Shown here one piece after another: positions 29,558 to 36,754 of a stretch of 36,754 nucleotides of DNA (positions are counted from its first letter, which is position 1; every line of letters starts with the position of its first letter). The translations under genes and the position numbers were made by a program. Below the pieces are notes generated by a model. That model was not told the DNA's origin and searched no databases. It worked only from the letters and a program-made list of their open reading frames with translations. This DNA comes from CAWKDG01 sp963848355 (GTDB lineage Bacteria; Actinomycetota; Acidimicrobiia; Acidimicrobiales; UBA8190), in the NCBI GenBank assembly GCA_963848355.1, contig CAWKDG010000010.1:1-36754 (forward strand), in the 5' to 3' direction.

Positions 29558-31295
29558 GGCCGCGCCCCGGTGCCGAGCTCCGTCTCCATCCCCGACAGCG
29601 TGCTCCGCAGCTCCTCGTTCGGGATGCGCCGGGCCCAGTTGTGAAAGGCCTCGTCCGGGCGTCGCTCGGCCTGGTACCGCGTCACCACCCGCAAGCAGCG
29701 CCTCGGGGACCTCGTCGACGGGCCGTGCCCCCTCGATCCAGTCGATGAAGGCGGCGTCGGACCCGAGGGACCCGCCGAGGCCGATGTCGACGGCCTCCAC
29801 CAGGTGGTCGCCCACGTGGGCGGTGTCACCCCGGAACCCCACGTCGGCGATCTGCGGTTGGGCGCACGACGCCGGGCAGCCCGAGAAGTGCATCCGGATG
29901 ATCCCCGCATCCGTCGCTCGTCCGGCCCGCCGCCGTCGGCGGCAGCTGGGAGTCGAGCCAGCGGGCCCAGGTGACGGCGCGCTCCTTCGTCTCGACCACG
30001 GCGAAGCGGCAGAACTCGCTCCCGGTGCAGGCCACCACTCCCCGCTCGAACGGTCCCGGGAACGGCGAGTACTTCTGGAGCAGCTCCTCGTCGAGAAGTC
30101 GGTCGACGTCGTCCTCGGCCACGCCGCTCAGGACGAAGTTCTGGTCGGTCCCCAGACGTACGGTGCCGTCACCGTAGGTCGCCGCCAATCGAGCGGCCTC
30201 CACCAATTCGATCCCGACATCCGGCCCACGGGGACCGAGCATCCGACGTAGACCAAGCCGTCCTGTCTCTGGGGATGGACCCCGACATGGTCGCCTCGGT
30301 AGCGCCGGGTGAGGCTCTCTCCGGCCCCGTCCAACGGGAACCGGGTCCGGGCGGCCAACTCGGCCCGGAAGCCCTCGGCCCCGAGCTCCTGCACGAGATA
30401 CCGCATGCGGGCCAGTCCCCGGTTCTCCCGGTTGCCCAGCTCTCCGAACAGCTGGGCGATGGCCCGCGTGAGCTCGACGGCCTGGTCGGGCTGGATGAAG
30501 ACGTCGATGTCCGACGCCATCCGCTCGCCGTCGGACAACCCACCGCCGGCCAGCACGTTGAAACCGACGGTCCCGTCGGCCGGCCGGGCCGGCCACAGGC
30601 CGATGTCGTTGATCTCGGCCTGGGCGCAGTCCTCCAGGCAGCCCGTGACGCTGATCTTGAACTTCCGGGGCAGGTTGGCGTAGTCGCGGTTCCCGGTGAA
30701 GAAGGCCGAGATCTCGAGGGCGACCGGGTAGGGCGTCGAAGGCTTCGTCGGCGTCGACACCCGACACCGGACAGCACAGAACGTTGCGGGCCGAATCGCC
30801 GCAGGCCTGGACGGTGGTGAGACCGACGTCGGCGAACCGCTCCCAGATCCTCGGGACGTCCCCGATCCGGATCCAGTGGATCTGGATCGTCTGCCTGGTG
30901 GTGATGTCGGCGTAGCGGTTGCCGAAGACGGGGCTGTCGTCGGGCCCCTCGCCGTAGGCCTCGGCCGCGATGCCGATCTCGCGGCGCCTGATCGGCGGTC
31001 AGCATCCCCCCGGCACCTTCACCCGCATCATGAAGGCGTCGCCGCCCTGGCGCTGGGGATAGAGACCGACCCACTTGAGCCGCTCCTGCTCCCCCGCCAC
31101 CTTGGCGATGGCCCCGGCACCCTCCTTGGCGTACTGCTCGATCACGGCGTCGGCCACGTCGAGGGGATTGCGGTCGAGCTTCCAGCGTTCGACCTGGTTC
31201 AGCTCGCCGATCTTGCGATAGGGCCGAACGAAATGCATGGACCGCTCGTTGCCGCGGAACTCGACCCCGAGCGGGTAGTCCCGACGGCGCGCCAT
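29554..31295 (-). pseudogene. siroheme sulfite (or nitrite) reductase, several frameshifts
   Basis: About 575 aa when repaired. A ferredoxin-type NirA/Sir protein that reduces sulfite to sulfide (or nitrite to ammonia) with siroheme and a 4Fe-4S cluster. Recognisable pieces, in order: RDYPLGVEFRGNERSMHFVR, KWVGLYPQRQGGDAFMMRVK, CPVSGVDADEAFDA, FKISVTGCLEDCAQAEINDI, GDGTVRLGTDQNFVL, CTGSEFCRFAVVETK (Cys-x5-Cys) and MHFSGCPASCAQPQIADVG (Cys-x3-Cys), which ligate the cluster and siroheme. The frame breaks at least four times, including a G run at about 31010-31015. So many breaks in an otherwise perfect protein, one in a homopolymer, point to sequence errors. It starts 1 bp after cysH, which favours sulfite over nitrite. 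Confidence 0.85.
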
Positions 31296-31296
31296 C

Positions 31297-31971
31297 TCAG
31301 ACGTGCAAACCGCACTCGGTCTTGTTGCTCCCCGCCCACCGACCGGCGCGGGGGTCCTCGCCCGGTGCCACCGGTCGGGTCGTCGGAGCACATCCGATCG
31401 ACAGGTAGCCGCGCGGGACCAGGGGGTGGATGGGGAGACCGTGGTCGGCGGCGTACTGCGTCACGTCGTCCTCGGTCCAGGTGGCCAGCGGATTCACCTT
31501 GACCAGATGGCGGGCGTCGTCCCACGACACGATCGGCGTCGCCGCCCGGGTGAGGGCGTCGACGCGCTTCAGACCGGTCATCCACGCCTGTCGTCCCTCG
31601 AGGGCCCGGTCGAGAGGCGCCACTTTGCGCATCTCGCAGCAGCGGTCGCTGCCACAGGGGAAGGCGTCGGCCTCGGGACCGGGGGTGAGGACCCGGAGGT
31701 TCAGGTCGTACCGGCGGCGGACGTCCTCGACGTAGGCCAGCGTCTCGGGAAAGTGGAAGCCGGTGTCGAGGAAGAGGACCTCGATGGCCGGGTCGATCTG
31801 GACGGCGAGGTCGACGATGACGCAGTCCTGGAAGGAGCAGGCCAGCGAGACGCCGCCGCCGAAGCGCTCGACGGCCCAGGCGATCACCTTGCCGGCGGGG
31901 GCCGTCTCGAACTCGTCGGCGCGGGCCTCGATCTCCTGCGGTTCGATGTCGATGTCGGCGCTTGTGGCCAC
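31297..31971 (-). CDS. cysH: APS/PAPS reductase
   Basis: 224 aa adenylyl-sulfate reductase of assimilatory sulfate reduction; it makes sulfite for the enzyme encoded downstream. It has the nucleotide-binding SLACSFQDCVIVDLAV, the LFLDTGFHFPET motif and the four cysteines of the iron-sulfur type: RCCEMRK, IGCAPTT, and the C-terminal ECGLH with the active cysteine. The CC ... CxxC-like set favours APS over PAPS as the substrate. It is the first gene of a minus-strand row (cysH, sulfite reductase, FrhB, 107-aa, ABC), divergent from the siroheme gene. Confidence 0.92.
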   Translation of the reverse strand: MATSADIDIEPQEIEARADEFETAPAGKVIAWAVERFGGGVSLACSFQDCVIVDLAVQIDPAIEVLFLDTGFHFPETLAYVEDVRRRYDLNLRVLTPGPEADAFPCGSDRCCEMRKVAPLDRALEGRQAWMTGLKRVDALTRAATPIVSWDDARHLVKVNPLATWTEDDVTQYAADHGLPIHPLVPRGYLSIGCAPTTRPVAPGEDPRAGRWAGSNKTECGLHV

Positions 31972-32145
31972 GATGTCTCCCCTTCGTCTTCCCCAGCCGT
32001 CGAGACGCCCGTGTCCGACCCCCCGCCCCGATCGACCAGACTGGGCACCGGCGCATCGGCCACGGCGTTTTTCGTTGCTCCGGTACTACTATAGGTGACT
32101 AATCAGATCAAGATTTCACCCTTTTGCGACCGGATCGAGGTGGGT
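31972..32145. promoter_or_regulatory. divergent promoter region of cysH and siroheme gene
   Basis: 174 bp between two divergent sulfur-assimilation genes. It holds the A+T-rich patch TACTACTATAGGTGACTAAT at 32084-32103, with a TACTAT -10-like box for the plus strand. No clear -35 box or regulator site can be assigned. Confidence 0.4.
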
Positions 32146-32832
32146 ATGGGTATCGAAGCCGACGTCTACCCCGTCGGCCTCATCGTCGCCGACCGCCCCT
32201 GCCTGGTCGTGGGCGGTGGCCGGGTGGCCGCCCGCAAGATCGCCGGCCTGCTCGCCTGCGGTGCCGCCGTCACCGTCGTCGCCCCCGAGGCGCACGTGGC
32301 CCTCGGCCTCCTGGCCGGTGACGGCGTCTTCGACCGCCTCCAGGGGCCGCACCTGACCGTCCATCTGCGGCCGTACGGCCCCGGGGAGGCGGCCGCCTAC
32401 CGCCTGGTGGTGGCGGCCACCGGCGATCCTGCCGTCGATGCCTCGGTCTTCCGCGACGCCGACGAGGCGGGGGTGTGGGTCAACAGCGCCGACGATCCCG
32501 ACCACTGCACCTTCGTCCTGCCCGCCGTCACCCGCGACGGTTCCGTCAGCGTGGCCGTCTCCACCGGGGGCGCCAGCCCCGCGCTGGCATCGTGGCTCCG
32601 GTGCCGGATCGCCGATGCCCTCGGTCCCGGCCTCGGTGCCCTGGCGTCGCTTCTCGACGACGCCCGTCGCCGCGTCAAAGCCCGGGGGGAGAGCACCGAG
32701 ACCGTCGACTGGGCGGCACTCCTCGACGGCCCGCTCCCCGACATGGTGCGCCGGGGTGACCTCGACGAGGCGCGCCTGCTTCTCGACGACGCCGTCGCCG
32801 GCGCCACCTCGGCCCCGCCCGATCCGGCCTGA
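32146..32832 (+). CDS. precorrin-2 dehydrogenase / sirohydrochlorin ferrochelatase (CysG N-terminal type)
   Basis: 228 aa. A Met8/CysG N-terminal-type protein that oxidises precorrin-2 and inserts iron to make siroheme, the cofactor of the sulfite reductase encoded nearby. PVGLIVADRPCLVVGGGRVA is the NAD-binding Rossmann motif (GGGRVA). AARKIAGLLACGAAVTVVAP, VVAATGDPAVD and VWVNSADDPDHCTFVLPAVT, with the catalytic Asp region, are family signatures, followed by SVAVSTGGASPALASWLR. The start is at the ATG of MGIEADVYP; the frame is open earlier at 32095. Divergent from cysH. Confidence 0.9.
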   Translation: MGIEADVYPVGLIVADRPCLVVGGGRVAARKIAGLLACGAAVTVVAPEAHVALGLLAGDGVFDRLQGPHLTVHLRPYGPGEAAAYRLVVAATGDPAVDASVFRDADEAGVWVNSADDPDHCTFVLPAVTRDGSVSVAVSTGGASPALASWLRCRIADALGPGLGALASLLDDARRRVKARGESTETVDWAALLDGPLPDMVRRGDLDEARLLLDDAVAGATSAPPDPA

Positions 32833-32913
32833 GACCGTCCCTGTCGCCTCGCTTCCAGGCACGCACGGGGCCACCGGTCCGAGGCCGACGCGTGCACTCG
32901 ACGTCAAACGGTC

Positions 32914-33489
32914 GTGATACGCCATACTTCCTGCGTGGAACGCGCGGGGCGGGGGACGGTGGCACGCGTCAAGGGGCGCCCCAACGTCAGCCCCGACGCG
33001 CGCCACCAGGGGACCGTCATCACCGTCCCCGACGACAACGAGGTCATCGAGGCCATCATCCACGCCAGCCGGGCCATGGTGGGCATCGCCGTTCGCTCTC
33101 TGACCGAATGCGGTGAGGCCGTCACCCTGCCCCAGTTCCGCACCTTGGTGGCGCTGACCGACCGCGGCCCCCGCCGCCTCGCCGACCTGGCCGACGCCCT
33201 CGGCGTGAGCCCGTCGACGGCGACCCGCATGTGCGACCGGTTGGTCCGCAAGGGCCTCATCACCCGCACGCGTGACGAACTGGACCGGCGCGAGGTGAAC
33301 CTGGTGGTCACCGCGGCCGGGCGGACGACGGTCATGGACGTGATCAACCGCCGCCGGTCGGCCGTGTGCGCGCTCCTCACGTCCATCCCCCTCGGGACCC
33401 GGCGGGAGCTGGTCGATTCGCTCCGTCTCCTCTCGGCCGCCACCGGCGACGCCCCTGAGCTGCACTGGATGCCGGGCTGGCACGAGTAG
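32914..33489 (+). CDS. MarR-family transcriptional regulator
   Basis: Up to 191 aa. A winged helix-turn-helix: LPQFRTLVALTDRGPRRLAD, LADALGVSPSTATRMCDRLV (recognition helix), then RKGLITRTRDELDRREVNLV (the wing, with the MarR-type DRREV motif). N- and C-terminal helices should form the dimer. Starts at GTG 32914, 32935 or 32959 are all possible; the conserved part begins about 50 residues in. It is 7 bp tail-to-tail from the aldehyde dehydrogenase. Target genes are unknown. Confidence 0.88.
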   Translation: MIRHTSCVERAGRGTVARVKGRPNVSPDARHQGTVITVPDDNEVIEAIIHASRAMVGIAVRSLTECGEAVTLPQFRTLVALTDRGPRRLADLADALGVSPSTATRMCDRLVRKGLITRTRDELDRREVNLVVTAAGRTTVMDVINRRRSAVCALLTSIPLGTRRELVDSLRLLSAATGDAPELHWMPGWHE

Positions 33490-33496
33490 GTCCCGG

Positions 33497-34861
33497 CTAC
33501 GCCTCCCAGACGCTCTTCGCCTCGCAGAATTCCCGGATACCCAGGGCCGCCAGCTCCCGGCCGTAGCCGGAACGCTTCGTGCCCCCGAACGGCAGTTCGG
33601 GGGTGGACGCCACCATGGCGTTGACGAAGACCATCCCCACCTCCAGACCCTCGACGAAGCGGCGGCGTTCACCGTCGTCCCGGGTCCAGACGCTGGCCCC
33701 GAGCCCGAACCCGGTGTCGTTGGCCACCCGGAGCGCCTCGTCGGCGTCGTCGACCCGGTAGAGGAGAGCGACGGGACCGAACACCTCCTCGGTGGCCACC
33801 CGCATGTCCGACGTGATCCCGGTGACGACCGTGGGCGAATAGAAGAAGCCCGGTCCGTCGACCGCCGCGCCGCCGCACAGAACGGTGGCCCCCTTGTCCC
33901 GGGCGTCATCGACCATTGCCGCCACCTCGTCACGCCCCGAGGCGAGGGCCAGAGGTCCGATCTCGGTGGCGGGGTCCATCGGATCTCCGACGGTCAGACC
34001 GGCCATGCCCGAGACGAAACCCTCCTCGAACGCGTCGTAGCAGTCGGCGTGGACGACGAACCGCTTGGCGGCGATGCAGCTCTGGCCGTTGTTCTGGACC
34101 CGTGCCGTCACACCGACACGCACCGCCGCCGCCAGATCGGCGGACGGCAGCACCACGAAGGGATCGCTCCCTCCGAGTTCGAGGACTGTCTTCTTGATGG
34201 CCCGTCCCGCCGTCGCCGCCACCGAACGACCGGCCTCCTCCGAACCGGTGAGCGTCACCGCCCGTACCCGCGGGTCCTCGATCACGCCCGCCACCCGGCC
34301 CGCCGGGATGAGCAGGGTCTGGAAGACGCCGGGAGGGAAACCGGCGCGACGGAAGAGGCCCTCGATGAACAACGCCGTCTGCGGGACGTTCGAGGCGTGC
34401 TTCAGCAGGCCGATGTTGCCGGCCATCAGCGCAGGGGCGGCGAACCGCATCACCTGCCACAACGGGAAGTTCCACGGCATCACGGCCAGGACGGGCCCCA
34501 TCGGTCGCCAGATGACCCGGCTGTCGCGGGCGTCCGATTCCACCACCTCGTCGGCCAGGAAGGCCTCGGCGTGCTCGGCGTACCAGCGCAGGCCCTTGGC
34601 ACACTTGGCCACCTCACCCTTGGCCGAGGCGAAGGTCTTCCCCATCTCGGTGGTCATCACCCGCGCCACCTCGGGGATCTCCCCCTCGAGCAGCTCGGCG
34701 GCCGTCACCATCCAGCGGGCGCGTTCGGCGAACGTCGTCTCCCGGTAGGTGACGGCCGCCCCGGCCGCCCGGGCCAGGCGGGCCTCCACCTCTTTGTCGT
34801 CGTGGGGATCGAAGGTCTGTTCGGTCTTCCCCGTGGCTGGATTCACAGTGGCGATGGGCAC
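33497..34861 (-). CDS. NAD(P)-dependent aldehyde dehydrogenase, succinate-semialdehyde type
   Basis: 454 aa from GTG at 34861 (PIATVNPATGKTEQTFDPHD); an upstream ATG at 34897 is less likely. ALDH superfamily marks: MPWNFPLWQVMRF, LTGSEEAGRSVAATAGR, catalytic Glu in VLELGGSDPFVVLPSAD, catalytic Cys in NNGQSCIAAKRF and the EEVFGPVALLYRV motif. The layout is that of GabD-like enzymes, which oxidise succinate semialdehyde to succinate. It stands alone between MarR (convergent) and the acyl-CoA synthetase (same strand, 84 bp away). Confidence 0.88.
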   Translation of the reverse strand: MPIATVNPATGKTEQTFDPHDDKEVEARLARAAGAAVTYRETTFAERARWMVTAAELLEGEIPEVARVMTTEMGKTFASAKGEVAKCAKGLRWYAEHAEAFLADEVVESDARDSRVIWRPMGPVLAVMPWNFPLWQVMRFAAPALMAGNIGLLKHASNVPQTALFIEGLFRRAGFPPGVFQTLLIPAGRVAGVIEDPRVRAVTLTGSEEAGRSVAATAGRAIKKTVLELGGSDPFVVLPSADLAAAVRVGVTARVQNNGQSCIAAKRFVVHADCYDAFEEGFVSGMAGLTVGDPMDPATEIGPLALASGRDEVAAMVDDARDKGATVLCGGAAVDGPGFFYSPTVVTGITSDMRVATEEVFGPVALLYRVDDADEALRVANDTGFGLGASVWTRDDGERRRFVEGLEVGMVFVNAMVASTPELPFGGTKRSGYGRELAALGIREFCEAKSVWEA

Positions 34862-34945
34862 GGCACAGATCTTCCCCCACCCTGTCCGGGCGGGCACGTC
34901 CGTCCGGCTCGGGCCACGCGGCGTTCGGTGCCTCCTGACGCCCCG

Positions 34946-36325
34946 TCAGCCTTCCGATCCGAACCCGGCCCCCGGTGCCGCCTGGGCCAGGCCGAGGACA
35001 CCGGGCAACGCCCGTCGACGCAGCTTGCCCGTGGCCGTCCGGGGCAGGTCATCGACGCGGAAATAGGACTTGGGGCGTTTGTACGGCGCCAACCGGCCCG
35101 CCACATGGGCACGCAGGGCCGCCTCGGCCACGGGCCCGACGACCGCCGCGCACACGCGCTCGCCCCACGTCTCGTCGGCCACCCCGAAGACGGCCGCCTC
35201 GACGACACCCGGCACCTCGGCCAGGACCGCCTCCACCTCGGCCGGGTAGACGTTCACACCTCCGGAGATCACGAGGTCGTCGCGCCGGCCGTCGAGGAAG
35301 AGGTATCCGTCGGCGTCGAGGCGGCCCAGGTCTCCGACGGTGAACTCGTCCCCCCGCCAGGCGCGGTCGGTCGCATCGTCGTCGCGCCAGTACCGGAAGC
35401 GGGCGAACGACGGGCACCGGCACCACACCGTCGCGTCGGGATCGATCCGGAGCCGGCGGCCGGGTCGGGCCCGCCCCACCGTGCCCGGGCGCTCCATCCA
35501 TTCATCGGGGCCACACACGGTGAACTGCCCCTCGGTCGAGCCGTAGAACTCCCAGAGCGCGCCGGGCCTGATCCGTTCGAGCGCAGCCCGCTTGAGCGCC
35601 GGTGGACACGGCGAGCCGGCGTGGACGACGAGCCGGAACGAGTCCCACGCCATCGATTCGTCACGCTGCGCCGATTCGTCACTGTGTCGGAGCAGACGTT
35701 GCAGGGCTGTGGGCGCCAAGAACGTCGTCGTCGGACGGTACCGACGCACGGCGCCGGCGGCCGTGGCGGCGTCGAAGCGCGACAGGATCACGAGGCGCCC
35801 GCCGCGCAGCAGGGTTCCGGCGGCGAAACGGATCGACACCGAGTGGTACATGGGCGAGCAGACGAGGTGGACGTCGGAGGCGTCGAAACCCCACAGGTCG
35901 GCTTCGTCCTCGAAGAGCCGCCGGGCATCGTGGTCGTCGAGCACGCCCGACCACACCCCCTTGGCCCGTCCCGTCGTTCCCGACGTGTAGTGCATGGGGC
36001 GGGCGAGCGGATAGGGCGCGAGCTCGGCGGCCGGGCCGGCCAGCAGCGTGGTCAGGCCGCCGTCGTCGACAACGGTCAGTGCGGGCGCGGCGTCGACGAT
36101 GAGGGCATCTCGTTCGGACGCCAGGAGGGTGGCGTTCAGGAGCACAGGGACGATGCCGCGTCGCAGGGCGCCCAGGACGCAGACGAGCAACGACGCCGAC
36201 GAGGGAAGGCAGAAAGCGACCCGGTCACCGGGACCGAGGCCGGCCGAGCCGAGAGCTCCGGCCACGCGCCGCTGCGCCTCTTCGGCCGTGGCCGGCTCGA
36301 GGGTGGACACCCCGACGTCGGTCAC
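34946..36325 (-). CDS. AMP-dependent acyl-CoA synthetase / ligase
   Basis: About 459 aa from GTG at 36325, which overlaps the MFS stop. It activates a carboxylic acid with ATP and joins it to CoA. Motifs: YTSGTTGRAKGV (P-loop), PMYHSVSIRFAAG, EFYGSTEGQF, GDLGRLDADGYLFLDGR, ISGGVNVYPAEVEAVLAEVP and the C-terminal catalytic Lys in PRTATGKLRRRAL. It is somewhat shorter than typical (about 500-550 aa) through a short N-terminal domain. The substrate is unknown. It is probably co-transcribed with the exporter gene upstream. Confidence 0.9.
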   Translation of the reverse strand: MTDVGVSTLEPATAEEAQRRVAGALGSAGLGPGDRVAFCLPSSASLLVCVLGALRRGIVPVLLNATLLASERDALIVDAAPALTVVDDGGLTTLLAGPAAELAPYPLARPMHYTSGTTGRAKGVWSGVLDDHDARRLFEDEADLWGFDASDVHLVCSPMYHSVSIRFAAGTLLRGGRLVILSRFDAATAAGAVRRYRPTTTFLAPTALQRLLRHSDESAQRDESMAWDSFRLVVHAGSPCPPALKRAALERIRPGALWEFYGSTEGQFTVCGPDEWMERPGTVGRARPGRRLRIDPDATVWCRCPSFARFRYWRDDDATDRAWRGDEFTVGDLGRLDADGYLFLDGRRDDLVISGGVNVYPAEVEAVLAEVPGVVEAAVFGVADETWGERVCAAVVGPVAEAALRAHVAGRLAPYKRPKSYFRVDDLPRTATGKLRRRALPGVLGLAQAAPGAGFGSEG

Positions 36326-36754
36326 GGCGTCACCGACACGGCCCGGTGGTCGTCTTCCAGGGCCCGGAACAGCCTCGGACGTCCCACCGTCAATCCCGCC
36401 ATCACGACCACGAGGAGGACACCCGCCGCCACCGTCACGTCCCGGATGCCCACGACGCCGGCGATGGCGCCCTGCACGACGAGGCCGACCGGATAGATGG
36501 TCCCGAGGGCCATCATGTAGAGGCCGAGCACCCGCCCCCGGGCATGCTCGGGGGCGCGTATCTGGACCACGGTGTTCAGTCCCGTCAGGACGCCGATGTA
36601 GCAGGTCCCGACGACCACGATGGCCAAGGATGCCGTCACCAGTGACGGGGCGAGGCCGTAGCCGACGACGGCGGCCGGGAAGGCGAACAACGCACCGACG
36701 AGGAGCCGGCGTCGACCCCACACCCGCGCCAGGGGTGCGAGGGCCAGGGCCCCG
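36322..36754 (-). CDS. MFS transporter, C-terminal part (runs off window)
   Basis: The last ~140 residues of a major facilitator permease: RRRLLVGALFAFPAAVVGYG, SLAIVVVGTCYIGVLTGLNT, VVQIRAPEHARGRVLGLYMM, then PVGLVVQGAIAGVVGIRDVT and a short charged tail. The motif RAPEHARGRVLGLY is typical of the EntS/MFS_3 group of exporters. The 5' end lies beyond the window. Its stop overlaps the GTG of the synthetase (GTGA), indicating one operon. Confidence 0.85.
   Translation of the reverse strand, partial: GALALAPLARVWGRRRLLVGALFAFPAAVVGYGLAPSLVTASLAIVVVGTCYIGVLTGLNTVVQIRAPEHARGRVLGLYMMALGTIYPVGLVVQGAIAGVVGIRDVTVAAGVLLVVVMAGLTVGRPRLFRALEDDHRAVSVTP

Noticed and set aside
32116..33933. 605-codon minus-strand frame opposite the siroheme and MarR genes
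   Set aside because: A high-GC shadow frame; the plus-strand products have clear family motifs.
34049..36496. 815-codon plus-strand frame
   Set aside because: Antisense of the aldehyde dehydrogenase and acyl-CoA synthetase genes; low-complexity His/Arg/Gly content typical of shadow frames.

Overview
The window is GC-rich (roughly 65-68%) bacterial DNA that looks actinobacterial, perhaps Acidimicrobiia-like. Supporting signs are a pSAM2-like rep-xis-int block beside a tRNA, a GlpR/SepX-like membrane protein, an F420-type FrhB protein, GTG starts and a probable leaderless promoter. No species can be named. Chromosomal genes occupy 26.1-36.75 kb. Everything to the left of 26.1 kb is mobile or accessory DNA.

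Layout. (1) 1-3.4 kb and 15.7-19.1 kb are the diverged outer arms of a large inverted repeat. Each arm carries a Phd/PIN toxin-antitoxin pair, a 45-bp tRNA-derived att site, a large serine recombinase and a cluster of TCCCTCA repeats. The left copies are frameshifted. (2) 3395-7045 and 12029-15673 are the inner arms, which are nearly identical. Each carries a replication-relaxation-like gene and three short gene cassettes. (3) 7046-12028 is the unique centre, with a XerC-like tyrosine recombinase (7128-8030, minus) and five more cassettes. (4) 18185-26115 is an AICE-like integrated element in a tRNA-Ala(CGC) gene: att, toxin-antitoxin pair, six cassettes, HTH gene, rep, xis, int, att. (5) 26.2-36.75 kb holds a GlpR-like gene, a sulfate-assimilation cluster (cysH, sulfite reductase, FrhB-like, a 107-aa gene, ABC ATPase; cysG-like divergent), a MarR regulator, an aldehyde dehydrogenase, an acyl-CoA synthetase and an MFS exporter.

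The main observation is an integron-like gene-cassette system that does not use the IntI/attC rules. Small, mostly unknown genes (membrane proteins, lipoproteins, short soluble proteins) sit one or two at a time between repeated sites. Long sites are about 165-200 bp and begin CACCCGG(A/T)CC. They carry a central GCGAATA-like box and end in a core such as CGGGATCCCCGAGTATGCG or CGCATAGCCCCGACTATCGG. Near-identical sites are followed by unrelated sequence, and the switch falls at CCCCGA. The left half of the core stays with the upstream site and NTA(T/C)(C/G)G starts the next cassette, which is the logic of site-specific cassette insertion. A core site (attI-like) lies 137 bp upstream of the tyrosine recombinase, and another lies just beyond its 3' end, so two arrays diverge from it. 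A third array sits in the tRNA-Ala element. Most cassette genes point back toward the array start, unlike classical integrons.

Caveat: several conserved chromosomal genes (sulfite reductase, FrhB) and the tRNA-element integrase carry single-base frameshifts, one of them in a G run. Many breaks here may therefore be sequencing or assembly errors.
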